Part shown: piece by piece, positions 7,596-16,579 of the stretch
How positions within the stretch are numbered: position 1 is the first letter of the stretch
How the letters are laid out: each line of letters starts with the position of its first letter
DNA from: Xylanimonas ulmi
Lineage (GTDB): Bacteria > Actinomycetota > Actinomycetes > Actinomycetales > Cellulomonadaceae
Reading direction: 5' to 3'
Length of the DNA: 64,000 bases
NCBI RefSeq assembly: GCF_004216535.1
Contig: NZ_SGWX01000001.1
Span: 496,001 to 560,000, forward strand
Notes under the pieces: model-generated
Told to the model about the DNA's origin: nothing
Seen by the model: only the letters and a program-made list of their open reading frames with translations
Database searches by the model: none
Made by a program: the position numbers and the translations under genes

Positions 7596-8978
7596 TCAGG
7601 CGCGCGCGGCCGTGGTCGCGCGCGCCTGCGCTGCGGGGTGCTCCTCCTGTTCGGGCCAGTCGGCGAACTCGACGCCACCGCGGCGTCCCGGCGCGGTCTC
7701 GGGCAGCAGGACGAGCGCCACGATCGAGCAGGCGATCAGAGCCATGGCGTAGGCGGCGACCCAGCCGAATCCGCCGTCGGACACGACGAGCAGCGCGGTG
7801 CCGACCACCGTGAACGGTCCCGAGGCGACCATGGCGCCGAACTGCCAGACGACGGACACGCCCGAGTAGCGAGACGTCGAGTCGAAAAGCTCGGGGAAGT
7901 ACGACGCCTGTGGCGCGTACGTCCCCGCGTGGCCGAACGCGAGGCCCGCGGTCAGGAACGCGGCCATGACCCAGAAGTTCTCTGTCTGGACGGCCAGGAA
8001 GCCGGGGATGACGAGCAGGAAGTTGAGGATGGCGAGCGCGAGCATGACGGGGCGTCGGCCCACGGTGTCGGTGAGCCGGCCCCACAGGGGCAGCATGATC
8101 AGCTCGGCGACGATGCCGACGATCACGGCCTTGAGGATGACCTGGTCGTCGACGTCGTTGAACGTGGCGTAGGCGACCAGGAACGCCGTGTAGAACGGGA
8201 AGACGGCCGCCTCGACGAACTTGGCGAAGAACCCTCCGACGAGGACGCGGCGCTGGGTGCGCAGCAGGTGCGTGAGCGGCGACCCCGACTCGGAGCGGCG
8301 GGCGCGGGCCGCCTTGAACGTGGCCGACTCGTCGATCTGCGAGCGGATCCACAGGCCGATGACCACGACCAGCGCGGACAGCAGGAACGGCACACGCCAG
8401 CCCCAACTCAGGAACTGGTCCTCGGAGAGCGCGCCTTCGAGGGTCGCGAACAGGACGGTCGGCACCAGGTAGGCGGCGGGCGAGCCCAACTGCACGAGGG
8501 ACGCGTAGAAACCGCGCCGTCGCTGCGGCGCCGCCTCGGCGGTCAGCAACACGGCGCCGCCCTGCTCTCCGCCGACGCCGAAGCCCTGCACGAGGCGGAC
8601 CGCCACGAGGAGGACGGCGGCCCAGATCCCGATCTGGTCGTAGGTCGGCATGAGCCCGACGGCGAACGTGCCCAGCCCGGTCAGCAGGAGCGTGAACACC
8701 AGGGCGCGCTTGCGGCCCAGCTTGTCGCCGACATGGCCCCAGACGAGGCCGCCGAGCGGGCGTGCGAAGAACCCGACGGCGTAGGTCGAGAACGCCGCGA
8801 GCGTGCCGACCACCGGGTCGACCTCGGGGAAGAAGATCTTGCCGAAGACGAGCGCGGAGGCCGTCCCGTAGATGAAGAAGTCGTAGTACTCGGCGATCGT
8901 GCCCACCACGGAGGCGGCGACCGTCCGGCGCAGGTCGCGGGGCGAGATCTCCTGCGGGGTGACGTCATTGACACTCAT
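7596..8978 (-). CDS. MFS transporter, metabolite:H+ symporter (MHS) family
   Basis: A 460-residue 12-helix inner-membrane transporter. MHS family marks are VVGTIAEYYDFFIYGTASAL in helix 1, the loop GHVGDKLGRKRALVFTLLL, and RLVQGFGVGGEQGGAVLL in helix 4. The family (ShiA, ProP, KgtP, CitA and relatives) brings in organic acids or osmolytes with protons; the substrate here is unknown. ATG at 8978 is followed by a polar N-terminus. It stands alone. A perfect GCAAACGTTTGC palindrome 12 bp upstream of the start suggests control by a LacI-family repressor, which hints at a carbohydrate-linked substrate. Confidence 0.9.
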   Translation of the reverse strand: MSVNDVTPQEISPRDLRRTVAASVVGTIAEYYDFFIYGTASALVFGKIFFPEVDPVVGTLAAFSTYAVGFFARPLGGLVWGHVGDKLGRKRALVFTLLLTGLGTFAVGLMPTYDQIGIWAAVLLVAVRLVQGFGVGGEQGGAVLLTAEAAPQRRRGFYASLVQLGSPAAYLVPTVLFATLEGALSEDQFLSWGWRVPFLLSALVVVIGLWIRSQIDESATFKAARARRSESGSPLTHLLRTQRRVLVGGFFAKFVEAAVFPFYTAFLVAYATFNDVDDQVILKAVIVGIVAELIMLPLWGRLTDTVGRRPVMLALAILNFLLVIPGFLAVQTENFWVMAAFLTAGLAFGHAGTYAPQASYFPELFDSTSRYSGVSVVWQFGAMVASGPFTVVGTALLVVSDGGFGWVAAYAMALIACSIVALVLLPETAPGRRGGVEFADWPEQEEHPAAQARATTAARA

Positions 8979-8990
8979 GGCGGACAGAAT

Positions 8991-9002
8991 GCAAACGTTT
9001 GC
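8991..9002. promoter_or_regulatory. LacI/GalR-type operator upstream of MHS transporter
   Basis: GCAAACGTTTGC is a perfect 12-bp palindrome with the central CG typical of LacI/GalR operators (AANCGNTT core). It lies 13-24 bp upstream of the ATG at 8978. No LacI-type gene is present in the window, so the regulator acts from elsewhere. Confidence 0.75.
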
Positions 9003-9067
9003 GCTTCGGTGTCAAGAGGTTCCCGCGGTGTGGACGGCTACGCCGAGGGCGACCGGTGCGACCTGGG

Positions 9068-9922
9068 CTAACGCGACGGAAGTGCGCGCCTGGCCTTGTC
9101 CAGCAACAGCTCGGGCGTGACGGGCTCGGGGGGCCACCAGCTCTCCACCCACCAGGTCGCGCCCGCCTCCTGCGCCGCCGCGAGCTGCTCACGGGCCCGA
9201 CCCCGGTCATCCGACAGGCGGCCCTGGATGACGACGTCGAACGGCCCGGCGTCCCTGCTGCGGCGGCCGGCCATCCACGCGACGAGCGCCGCGACGTCGT
9301 CCGGCCCGGGCTCGGCGTCCGTGGCGCGCAGCTGTGGCACGACGCCGTCCCAGCGCAGCGCGCGGCGCAGGCTCTTGAGCGGGGGACGCTCCGCATCCCA
9401 CACCGCGACCGGCCACACGGGAATCCGGCCGCGCACGGGCGGCTGGGGGAGGCGGAAGTCGCCCGTGCTCAGGTGCTCGCCCTCGAAGCGGAAGGTCTCG
9501 CCCGACCACGAGCGCTCGAGCCAGGCCAGCACCTCGTCGAGCAGCCCGGCGCGGTCGCGCAGCGCCGTCGGCTGGCCGTGCGCGGACGTGAACGCCCGAT
9601 CGGAGGGGACGCCGACGCCGACCGGGAGCACCAGGCGGCCACCCGACAGGTGGTCGACCGTGAGCGCGCGCTGCGCCAGCTCCCAGGGCCGGTGGCGCGG
9701 CGGGGCGAAGACCATCGCGCCGAGCGTCATGCGCTCCGTGACGGCCGCGGCGCCCGCGAGCACGGCGAACGGGTCCCAGGTCGCGACCCCGTCGAACTCC
9801 GGGTCGTCGAGGCTGATCGCGTCCCACGCGAAGAAGCCGTCCCAGCCGTGCTGCTCGGCCTCGCGCGCGAGCCGCACCATCTGGGCGGGTGTGCCGCAGG
9901 AGCCGATGAGACCGATCCTCAT
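9068..9922 (-). CDS. LLM-class flavin/F420-dependent oxidoreductase
   Basis: A 284-residue luciferase-like TIM barrel. It starts [20 protein letters not shown] and has [13 protein letters not shown], the strand [19 protein letters not shown] and [16 protein letters not shown], the usual landmarks of the family. Members use FMN or cofactor F420 for hydride transfer to diverse substrates; the cofactor is not decided by the sequence, though F420 use is common in actinobacteria. ATG at 9922 begins the barrel directly. Its promoter region is shared with the divergent lpdA gene. Confidence 0.85.
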   Translation of the reverse strand: MRIGLIGSCGTPAQMVRLAREAEQHGWDGFFAWDAISLDDPEFDGVATWDPFAVLAGAAAVTERMTLGAMVFAPPRHRPWELAQRALTVDHLSGGRLVLPVGVGVPSDRAFTSAHGQPTALRDRAGLLDEVLAWLERSWSGETFRFEGEHLSTGDFRLPQPPVRGRIPVWPVAVWDAERPPLKSLRRALRWDGVVPQLRATDAEPGPDDVAALVAWMAGRRSRDAGPFDVVIQGRLSDDRGRAREQLAAAQEAGATWWVESWWPPEPVTPELLLDKARRALPSR

Positions 9923-9974
9923 GCGCCCAACGTACGACCATCCTGTGACACACATCGCGTCAGCATCATTGACG

Positions 9975-9995
9975 GGGCGCAATAGGCTTGCGCCC
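9975..9995. promoter_or_regulatory. Inverted repeat at the lpdA start, with embedded -10 box
   Basis: GGGCGCAA-taggc-TTGCGCCC is a perfect 8-bp inverted repeat ending on the base before the lpdA ATG. TAGGCT (9983-9988) fits a -10 hexamer 7 bases upstream of the ATG, and no Shine-Dalgarno sequence is present, so lpdA may be leaderless with an operator over its promoter. Confidence 0.55.
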
Positions 9996-11399
9996 ATGGC
10001 TTCCCACTTTGACGTCGTACTCCTCGGTGCGGGCCCCGGCGGCTACGTCGCCGCGATCCGCGCCGCGCAGCTCGGCAAGTCAGTCGCGATCATCGAGGAG
10101 AAGTACTGGGGTGGTGTGTGCCTCAACGTGGGGTGCATCCCCTCCAAGGCGCTCCTGCGCAACGCCGAGCTGGCGCACATCTTCCACACGCAGGCCGACT
10201 TCTTCGGCATGTCGGGCGAGGTGAGCTTCGACTTCGGCCGCGCCTGGGACCGCTCCCGCGAGGTCGCGGACGGGCGCACCAAGGGCGTCCACTTCCTGAT
10301 GAAGAAGAACAAGATCACGGAGTTCGACGGCCGTGGCACGTTCGTCGACGCCAAGACGATCGAGGTCGCGCTCAACGGCGGCGGCACGCAGACCGTGACG
10401 GCCGACAACGTCATCATCGCGACCGGCTCGCAGGTGCGACTCCTGCCCGGCGTCGAGCTGTCGGACAACATCGTCACGTACGAGACCCAGATCATGACGC
10501 GCGAGCTGCCGAAGTCGATCGCGATCGTCGGCGCCGGCGCCATCGGCATGGAGTTCGCGTACGTCCTGAAGAACTACGGCGTGGACGTCACGATCATCGA
10601 GTTCCTCGACCGCGCGCTGCCCAACGAGGACGCGGACGTCTCCAAAGAGATCGCCAAGCAGTACAAGAAGCTCGGCGTCACGCTCCTCACCTCGACCGCG
10701 GTCCAGACGGTCCAGGACAACGGCTCGTCGGTCACGGTGTCGTACAAGGGCGTCAAGGACGACAAGCCCGGCGAGATCACCGTCGACAAGGTGCTCATGG
10801 CCGTCGGGTTCGCGCCCAACGTCTCGGGCTACGGCCTGGAGAAGACCGGCGTCGCGCTCACCGACCGCGGCGCCATCGCCATCGACGACCACATGCGCAC
10901 CAACGTCCCCGGCGTCTACGCCATCGGCGACGTCACGGCCAAGCTCATGCTCGCCCACGTGGCCGAGGCCCAGGGCGTCGTCGCCGCCGAGACCATCGCC
11001 GGCGCCGAGACCATGACGCTCGGGGACTACCGCATGATGCCGCGCGCGACGTTCTGCTCGCCGCAGGTCGCCTCGTTCGGCCTCACCGAGGCGCAGGCCA
11101 AGGACGAGGGCTACGACGTCAAGGTCGCCTCGTTCCCGTTCATGGCCAACGGCAAGGCCCACGGCCTCGGCGACCCGACCGGGTTCGTCAAGATCGTCGC
11201 CGACGCCAAGTACAACGAGCTCCTCGGCGCCCACATGATCGGCCCGGACGTCTCCGAGATGCTGCCCGAGCTCACGCTCGCCGCCAAGTGGGACCTGACG
11301 GCCGACGAGGTCGCGCGCAACGTGCACACGCACCCGACGCTGTCGGAGGCCATCCAGGAGGCCATCCACGGCATCGCGGGGCACATGATCAACTTCTGA
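9996..11399 (+). CDS. lpdA: Dihydrolipoyl dehydrogenase
   Basis: A 467-residue FAD-disulfide oxidoreductase that reoxidises dihydrolipoamide with NAD+ in 2-oxoacid dehydrogenase or glycine-cleavage complexes. Seen are the FAD motif [13 protein letters not shown] (11-23), redox cysteines C42 and C47 in [16 protein letters not shown], the NAD motif [10 protein letters not shown], the second FAD motif [10 protein letters not shown] and the C-terminal catalytic HTHPTLSE. No E1, E2 or gcv genes are near, so it likely serves several complexes. No ribosome site precedes the ATG at 9996; a leaderless transcript is likely. Confidence 0.96.
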   Translation: MASHFDVVLLGAGPGGYVAAIRAAQLGKSVAIIEEKYWGGVCLNVGCIPSKALLRNAELAHIFHTQADFFGMSGEVSFDFGRAWDRSREVADGRTKGVHFLMKKNKITEFDGRGTFVDAKTIEVALNGGGTQTVTADNVIIATGSQVRLLPGVELSDNIVTYETQIMTRELPKSIAIVGAGAIGMEFAYVLKNYGVDVTIIEFLDRALPNEDADVSKEIAKQYKKLGVTLLTSTAVQTVQDNGSSVTVSYKGVKDDKPGEITVDKVLMAVGFAPNVSGYGLEKTGVALTDRGAIAIDDHMRTNVPGVYAIGDVTAKLMLAHVAEAQGVVAAETIAGAETMTLGDYRMMPRATFCSPQVASFGLTEAQAKDEGYDVKVASFPFMANGKAHGLGDPTGFVKIVADAKYNELLGAHMIGPDVSEMLPELTLAAKWDLTADEVARNVHTHPTLSEAIQEAIHGIAGHMINF

Positions 11400-11409
11400 C
11401 CGTTCGGAC

Positions 11410-11429
11410 GGTCGAGCCTGTCGAGGCCC
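11410..11429. repeat. Single palindromic repeat unit after lpdA
   Basis: GGTCGAGCCTGTCGAGGCCC is a GC-richer variant of the dispersed repeat. It begins 11 bp after the lpdA stop and just before the main terminator. Confidence 0.7.
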
Positions 11430-11437
11430 GGGGAAGG

Positions 11438-11471
11438 GGCCCGGATCTGCGAGTTTTCGCAGGTCCGGGCC
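11438..11471 (+). terminator. Terminator of lpdA
   Basis: A 15-bp stem runs from GGCCCGGATCTGCGA (11438-11452) to TCGCAGGTCCGGGCC (11457-11471). It has a single G-U pair, a GTTT loop and a pyrimidine-rich tail TCTTTCTGTCT, giving a classic intrinsic terminator. Confidence 0.92.
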
Positions 11472-11542
11472 TCTTTCTGTCTCCGGGGAGAGAAGGAGCC
11501 CTCGAGGCGCGGTCCGTTCCCTGATATCCCGGCGGCCGCCTG

Positions 11543-11878
11543 TCACTCCGGGCGGCTCGAGGGCAACGGGTGGAGGTAGCCCCACGTCACGAGCGGCTGC
11601 ATGGCTTCGATGAGCTCCTCGCCGAGGGGGGTGAGCGTGTACTCGGAGTAGGCAGGGGTCGTCGGCACGATGGTTCGCGTGACCAGTCCGTGGGCCGCGA
11701 GCTCCTTGAGCCGCTGGGACAGCAGGCGGTCCGAGAGCCCGGCGACGACGCGAAGGATCTCGCCGAAGCGCCGCGAGCCTCGGGAGATTGCGAGCATGAT
11801 CGCGCCCGTCCAGCGCTTGCCGACGATCTCCATGGCTGACTGGAAGGCGCGGCACGCCTCGTCGTCGAGGATCTGCAT
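11543..11878 (-). CDS. HxlR-family transcriptional regulator
   Basis: A 111-residue winged-helix protein. DDEACRAFQSAMEIVGKRWTG, SRRFGEILRVVAGLSDRLLS, QRLKELAAHGLVTRTIV and YSEYTLTPLGEELIEAM are the ordered HxlR segments. The N-terminal Cys sits where redox-sensing HxlR members carry their reactive cysteine. ATG at 11878 was chosen. An in-frame GTG at 11911 would add 11 residues but overlaps the inverted repeat thought to be its operator, so the start is uncertain. It is divergent from an LLM oxidoreductase gene, its likely target. Confidence 0.85.
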   Translation of the reverse strand: MQILDDEACRAFQSAMEIVGKRWTGAIMLAISRGSRRFGEILRVVAGLSDRLLSQRLKELAAHGLVTRTIVPTTPAYSEYTLTPLGEELIEAMQPLVTWGYLHPLPSSRPE

Positions 11879-11909
11879 GGCGCTGGCGGGACGGCTCAAG
11901 CGTGAGGAC

Positions 11910-11926
11910 ACTTACGAATGGTAAGT
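11910..11926. promoter_or_regulatory. Candidate HxlR operator
   Basis: ACTTACGAATGGTAAGT consists of perfect 6-bp arms ACTTAC/GTAAGT with a 5-base spacer, between the divergent hxlR and LLM oxidoreductase genes. This geometry fits known HxlR-family sites. Confidence 0.65.
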
Positions 11927-11975
11927 ACCTAATGGGATCCTTGGCAACAGCGCGCCCCAGGCGCAACCTGGGCTC

Positions 11976-12923
11976 ATGACCGACTACGGGCACACGCTTC
12001 GATTCGGGGTCAGCATCGACCCCTCCGCCTCAGACTTTCCAGAGGCGCTCAGCCTCGCGCGCCAGGCAGACGCAGCGGGCCTCGACCTGCTCGCCGTGCA
12101 GGACCATCCGTACCAGGAGTCGCACCTCGACGCCTGGACGATGCTCACCCAACTCGTCGCGCACACCGAGCGCATCGCTGTGATGGGCGATGTGCTCGAC
12201 CTGCAGCTCCGTCCGCCGGCTCTCACGGCGAAGGCGGCAGCATCCCTCGCCGTGATGAACGGGGGTCGGGTGCACCTCGGCGTCGGCGGCGGCGCAAGCG
12301 CACAGGGCGTTGCCGCGATGGGCGGGCGTCCGCGGAGCGCGGGCGACACCATCGCGTTCACCGAGGAGGCGATCGGCATCATGCGGGGCGCACTCGAGGG
12401 CGGCCTGGTCCAGGCCTCGTCCGAGCAACATCAGGTCGCCGGCTACCGGGCCGGGCCGATTCCCCCGGAACACGTGGGCATCTGGCTGGGCGGCCAGCGG
12501 CCACGCATGCTCCGCGTCATGGGGCGGGTCGCCGACGGCTGGATCTCACCCCTGAACATCTACGTCGCCCCGCACGAGGTTCCCGAGAAGCAGGAGATCA
12601 TCGACGACGCGGCCACGGCCGCAGGGCGCGACCCGAAGGACATCCGCCGCATCTACAACGTACTTGGCGCCATCGGGCCGTTCCGCGGCGGGCAGGGTCT
12701 TGTCGGCCCCGTGGCCGAGTGGGTCGAGACCCTCGCGTCCTGGGCCGTCGACCTCGGCTTCGACACGTTCGTGTTCTGGCCGATCACTGATGCGGAGGAC
12801 CAGGTGCGGCTGTTCTCCGACCTCGTCGTCCCCGCGGTCAGGGACCGCGTCGCGTCACTGCGCGCCGAGCGTGGCACGACCCTTGCCGACGCCGACGCCG
12901 ACGCCGAGGGGAGCCTCGCATGA
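11976..12923 (+). CDS. LLM-class (probably F420-dependent) oxidoreductase
   Basis: A 315-residue luciferase-like barrel with LRFGVSIDPSA, ARQADAAGLDLLAVQDHPYQ, RVHLGVGGGASAQGVAAMGG and VGIWLGGQRPRMLRVMGRVADGW, close to F420-dependent reductases of the MSMEG/FGD type. It probably does hydride transfer on an unknown substrate. A small inverted repeat CCCAGG-N5-CCTGGG ends 4 bases before the ATG and no clear ribosome site is seen. Its stop overlaps the start of the next flavin oxidoreductase gene (ATGA), so both form an operon, likely controlled by the divergent HxlR regulator. Confidence 0.88.
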   Translation: MTDYGHTLRFGVSIDPSASDFPEALSLARQADAAGLDLLAVQDHPYQESHLDAWTMLTQLVAHTERIAVMGDVLDLQLRPPALTAKAAASLAVMNGGRVHLGVGGGASAQGVAAMGGRPRSAGDTIAFTEEAIGIMRGALEGGLVQASSEQHQVAGYRAGPIPPEHVGIWLGGQRPRMLRVMGRVADGWISPLNIYVAPHEVPEKQEIIDDAATAAGRDPKDIRRIYNVLGAIGPFRGGQGLVGPVAEWVETLASWAVDLGFDTFVFWPITDAEDQVRLFSDLVVPAVRDRVASLRAERGTTLADADADAEGSLA

Positions 12924-14296
12924 CTGGGCTCGCCGTGCCAGCGTCCTTGCGGGCCCGTGCCGTCGAGCCGGGGGACCGTCGATGGGAGGCTCTGCGCTCC
13001 ACGTACACGACGGCGCACGATCCGGCGCTGGTCCTCCTGCCTCGCACGTCCGAGGAGGTGGCCGACGCGCTGGTGTTCGCCGGCGGGTCCGGGCTGCCGG
13101 TCTCGGTCCGCAGCGGCGGTCACGGCCTGCACGGCCGTTCGTCGAACGACGGCGGAATCGTCGTCGATCTGTCGGTGATGGACGCGATCGAGGTGCTCGA
13201 CCGGGACGCGGGTCTCGTGCGCCTGCAGGCTGGCGCGCGCTGGGGGCGGGTCGCCGAGCGGCTCGCCCGAGACGGCCTCGCGATCAGCTCCGGCGACCAC
13301 GGCAACGTCGGTGTCGGTGGGCTCGCCACGGCGGGAGGCATCGGCTGGTTGACTCGCACCTACGGTCTGACCGTCGACCACGTGCGCGCAGCGACCGTCG
13401 TCCTGCCCGACGGGCGAGTCGTGCGCACCGACCCTGAGCACGAGCCTGATCTCCTGTGGGCAGTGCGAGGCGCGGGGGACAGCGTCGGGATCGTCACCGA
13501 CCTCGACATCGAGGCCATGCCCCTCGGCCTGGTCGGGATCGGTCAGGTCGCTGTGGCGGCCGACGCCGACGTGCTGCTCCGTTGGTCGCAGCACCTGCAG
13601 GGCGCGCCTCGCGACCTCACGGTGAACGGCCTGCTCAGCGGCTCGAGCGGCGGCGCAGTCCTGCAGATGACCGCCGTCGTCGCGAGCGACGAGCCCGACC
13701 GCGTCCGCGAGCTCCTCGAGCCGCTCGGCGATCTCGGTGGGAGGGTCCTCGGGATGCAGGCCCAGCTCGCGCCCTACACGGCACTCGTGTCCAGCGAACA
13801 TGCCCACGCCAACTACGGGCAGCAGCCCGCGATCACCACGAACCTGCTCCTGCCGACGCTCACCTCGGACAGCGCCCAGGTGTTGCTCTCCGTGGCGACG
13901 CACCCGGCCCGGCCATTCGTCCAGGTCCGCTCGCTGGGGGGTGCGACGCACGACGTGGCGCCCGAGGAGTCGGCGTTCCCGCACCGGAGCCAGAACGCGC
14001 TGACCACGCTCACGGTCTTCCCGCCTCAGACAGGCAGCGAGCTCGATGAGGTGGCAGCGCCTCTGCGTCCGTTCGGGACGGGGGCTTACCGCAACTTCGA
14101 GAGCCGGCCCGACGAGCGCACCTTCTGGGCGGCCTATCCCGGCGCGACAGGGGAGCGGGTGCTGGAGCTGCGCCGTCGATACGACCCTGAGGGGGTGCTG
14201 CGCCGACTGGACGCGCCGTCGCAGCCGGTCAGAGGCGACGGTCAGGTGGTCGGCTCGACACCGAACCAGAGCTCGTTGAACGCGATGCTGTCGTAG
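12920..14296 (+). CDS. FAD-binding oxidoreductase, berberine-bridge-enzyme-like
   Basis: A 458-residue VAO/PCMH-fold flavoprotein. The motif SVRSGGHGLHGRS carries the His that covalently binds FAD. The second covalent site of BBE enzymes (a Cys) is absent: GDHGNVGVGGLATAGGIGWL has no Cys, so a single 8-alpha-histidyl link is predicted. The end RRYDPEGVLRRLDAPS corresponds to the usual C-terminal BBE motif; the last 22 or so residues are read through the antisense of the SnoaL-like gene and may not be conserved. It is coupled to the upstream LLM oxidoreductase by a 4-base overlap. The substrate is unknown. Confidence 0.87.
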   Translation: MTGLAVPASLRARAVEPGDRRWEALRSTYTTAHDPALVLLPRTSEEVADALVFAGGSGLPVSVRSGGHGLHGRSSNDGGIVVDLSVMDAIEVLDRDAGLVRLQAGARWGRVAERLARDGLAISSGDHGNVGVGGLATAGGIGWLTRTYGLTVDHVRAATVVLPDGRVVRTDPEHEPDLLWAVRGAGDSVGIVTDLDIEAMPLGLVGIGQVAVAADADVLLRWSQHLQGAPRDLTVNGLLSGSSGGAVLQMTAVVASDEPDRVRELLEPLGDLGGRVLGMQAQLAPYTALVSSEHAHANYGQQPAITTNLLLPTLTSDSAQVLLSVATHPARPFVQVRSLGGATHDVAPEESAFPHRSQNALTTLTVFPPQTGSELDEVAAPLRPFGTGAYRNFESRPDERTFWAAYPGATGERVLELRRRYDPEGVLRRLDAPSQPVRGDGQVVGSTPNQSSLNAMLS

Positions 14297-14658
14297 AAGG
14301 CGGTGCCGTCGACGACCAACCCGCCCTTGAGCCGCATGACCCAGGCATAGGTGTTCTCGTACGTCGTTCCGGCAGTGGTGGTGCCTTGTCCGTCCCAGAG
14401 GACCACCACCGTTCCGGTCGACTCGTCCGCATGCACGCTCCGCACGGCGACCGGCCGGAACGGCGCGTCGGCGCTGAAGCGCCGCGCGAACGGGATGAGG
14501 ACTTCGTCCGTGAAGGCTTGGCGGCTCGCGTAGCGACCCGCGGACGTCGAGCGGCCCGTGATCTCCCACGTCATGTCGACGGAGAAGATCCGGCTGACGT
14601 GCGCCCTGCCTGCGACCCAGTCGTCGAATGCCGCTGTGACGATCTCCCGGTTGCCCAT
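14242..14658 (-). CDS. SnoaL/NTF2-like protein
   Basis: A 138-residue alpha+beta cone protein: MGNREIVTAAFDDWVAG helix, FSVDMTWEITG, RFSADAPFRPVAVRSVHADE and YENTYAWVMRLKGGLVVDG sheet strands. Such proteins act as cyclases, hydrolases or binding proteins for aromatic and polyketide-like molecules. Its ATG shares one base with the stop of the upstream SDR gene on the same strand (TGATG), so the two are coupled. Its 3' end overlaps the convergent FAD oxidoreductase gene by 55 bp, which is unusual. Confidence 0.82.
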   Translation of the reverse strand: MGNREIVTAAFDDWVAGRAHVSRIFSVDMTWEITGRSTSAGRYASRQAFTDEVLIPFARRFSADAPFRPVAVRSVHADESTGTVVVLWDGQGTTTAGTTYENTYAWVMRLKGGLVVDGTAFYDSIAFNELWFGVEPTT

Positions 14659-15533
14659 CACGTCCCTCCTGGTCTGGTGTGGGAACCGCGCGACGAGGAC
14701 CCGTCCGGCCGCGGCGAGGTGGTCGGAGAGTAGGGTCGCAGAGCGTCGAGAGTCCACGACATGAGGGCGTCGCCGAGGTCGGCGTCGAGTGCCTCGTCGC
14801 TCGGTTGAACGAGCCGGCCGTCGTCGAAGTAGTCGCCACCACGCGCGTCGTCCATGAGCGCGCTGATGACGTTGCGGGCGCCTCGGCCGACGTCGGCTCC
14901 CTGCGCGCCGAACATGGCGTGGAGCAGGGAGGTGCTGATCACTCCCGGGTTCAGGCATACGGGGGTCACTGGGAGGTCTGCCAGCCGTTCGGCGGCCAAC
15001 CATCGGGTATAGAGAATGATGGCGAGCTTTGACCGGGCGTAGGCGCGCACCTGGTCGTAGTCCTGCTCGAGCTCGATGTCTGGGAGGTCGAGGCTCGTCA
15101 TCCGGTGCGTTGCGGAGGCGAGGTTGACGACGCGTGCTCCGTCCGCCAGGGCGGGGAGCAGATGCTCGGTCAGCAGCACCATCGCGAGATAGTTCACTTG
15201 GAGCGTGCGTTCGTGGCCGTCAGGGGTGACGCGCCGCTGGAGGGCTCCCGGGACTGCCGCGTTGTTGATCACCGCGTCGACGGGCCCCGCTGCGGTCTCG
15301 ACCATGGTGTGCGCGGCTGCGGCGACCTCGCTCAGGTTCTCGAAGTCGCACGAGACGTAGCGCACTGCGGCAGTGCCCGCGCTCAGCGCGCGCAAGGCGC
15401 CCTGCGCGTCGTGCGTGGACTCCGGGCCCTGGACGACGACGCGACGTGCCGTCATGGCCAGTCGGCGTGCGGTCTCGAGGCCGATGCCGCTCGTGGCGCC
15501 GGTGACAATCAACGTGGCTGCGTCTGGACTCAT
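14658..15533 (-). CDS. Short-chain dehydrogenase/reductase (catalytically intact)
   Basis: A 291-residue classical SDR with the cofactor motif TGATSGIGLETARRLA, VINNAAVPG (NNAG equivalent), the catalytic serine in VVNLASATHR and the YARSK pair. It resembles retinol-dehydrogenase-like SDRs, which have an insertion between Ser and Tyr. The ATG at 15533 begins just before the Rossmann fold. It is the first gene of an operon with the SnoaL-like gene. The start region is divergent from another SDR operon, with a 247-bp gap in which no clear operator was found. Confidence 0.88.
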   Translation of the reverse strand: MSPDAATLIVTGATSGIGLETARRLAMTARRVVVQGPESTHDAQGALRALSAGTAAVRYVSCDFENLSEVAAAAHTMVETAAGPVDAVINNAAVPGALQRRVTPDGHERTLQVNYLAMVLLTEHLLPALADGARVVNLASATHRMTSLDLPDIELEQDYDQVRAYARSKLAIILYTRWLAAERLADLPVTPVCLNPGVISTSLLHAMFGAQGADVGRGARNVISALMDDARGGDYFDDGRLVQPSDEALDADLGDALMSWTLDALRPYSPTTSPRPDGSSSRGSHTRPGGT

Positions 15534-15780
15534 GGCGCTTCTCCGACGAGGTCGAGGCTGCGGGTGCTGGCCTGGGTCAGGTCTCAGGCTTATCGCTCCG
15601 GTCATCACCCGTACCCGGGACTGCCTGGGGTTGCTCCCGTGTCTCGGTTGCGCGGGCGCCGGGGTTCCGTCCCCGCCGGTGCCCAACTCCGGGCGGCTTC
15701 GGCATGCTGACGATGGCGAGAGCCTGTGCTCGCCGTCTCATGCGCGGCGGAGTTACCGGGCGACGAGAAGAGGTGGAGCC

Positions 15781-16575
15781 GTGCCATTGGTGCAGGACTC
15801 ACGGCTGGTCGACGAGCCGTTCCCCTTGCGGGGGCGGACGGCGGTCGTCACCGGGGCGGCGTCGGGTATCGGGCGTGCGGTTGCTCGCGCGCTGGCGCAC
15901 ACGGGCGCCCGGGTGGCGGCGCTCGACGTCGACGACGCAGGTCTTGACCTGGTCAGCACGCTCGACGAGGAGGGCGCGGTGGGGTCGGTGGTCGGCGTCC
16001 GGGCGGACGTGACCGACCGACGCCGTCTCGAGGCGGTGCGGGGAGAGGTCCGGCGCCGTCTGGGACCGGCTGATCTCGTCGTCGCGAACGCGGGCGTGAT
16101 GTTCGGCGGGCCGTTCGAACTCTCCGACGTGGGGGAGTGGGACCAGATGATCGCCGTCAACGTGATGGGCGTGCTGAACACCGCCCGGGTCTTCGTGGAA
16201 GACCTTCTCGCCGCCGCGGACAAGGGTCGGTCCACCGACCTCGTGATCGTCGGGTCGGTCGCATCCCATCTTCTCCTCGCGGGCTTCTCGGTGTACTCGT
16301 CGACGGCGGCCGCGCGCGCCCAGCTGGCCCGCTCGCTGCGTGCGGAGCTCTCGGACCGCGGGGTGCGTGTTCGGCACATCGAGCCGGGAACCACGACGAC
16401 CGGTCTGGGCCGCGGCATCAGTGACCCTCGAGCCCGCGAGAGCCTTGAGCGTATGCGCGCGGTCCGCGATCCCCTGACCCCGGCGGACGTCGCCGACGCC
16501 GTCGTCTTCTCGGCGTCGCTGCCGGTCGGAGTCAATCTCGCCGAGGCCGTGGTCCTGCCCACCAGGCAGGGATGA
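15781..16575 (+). CDS. SDR-fold protein lacking the catalytic lysine
   Basis: A 264-residue Rossmann protein. TGAASGIG (24-31) and VANAGVM (102-108) are intact, so a nucleotide can probably bind, and the Ser in VIVGSVAS is present. The YxxxK motif reads Y172-S-S-T-A176, with alanine in place of the essential lysine. It may be a binding or regulatory protein, or may work by another route. GTG at 15781 has AGGTGGA upstream. It is followed 4 bases later by a second, even more degenerate SDR and then nhaA, all in one operon. Confidence 0.85.
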   Translation: MPLVQDSRLVDEPFPLRGRTAVVTGAASGIGRAVARALAHTGARVAALDVDDAGLDLVSTLDEEGAVGSVVGVRADVTDRRRLEAVRGEVRRRLGPADLVVANAGVMFGGPFELSDVGEWDQMIAVNVMGVLNTARVFVEDLLAAADKGRSTDLVIVGSVASHLLLAGFSVYSSTAAARAQLARSLRAELSDRGVRVRHIEPGTTTTGLGRGISDPRARESLERMRAVRDPLTPADVADAVVFSASLPVGVNLAEAVVLPTRQG

Positions 16576-16579
16576 GCCG

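Noticed and set aside
10080-11993. A 637-codon minus-strand frame opposite lpdA
   Set aside because: It covers lpdA, its terminator and the hxlR region on the other frame; composition is non-protein-like and lpdA is certain.
12653-14842. A 729-codon minus-strand frame across the flavin oxidoreductase gene
   Set aside because: The real minus-strand genes here (SnoaL-like, SDR) lie in other frames with clear family motifs; this one has none.
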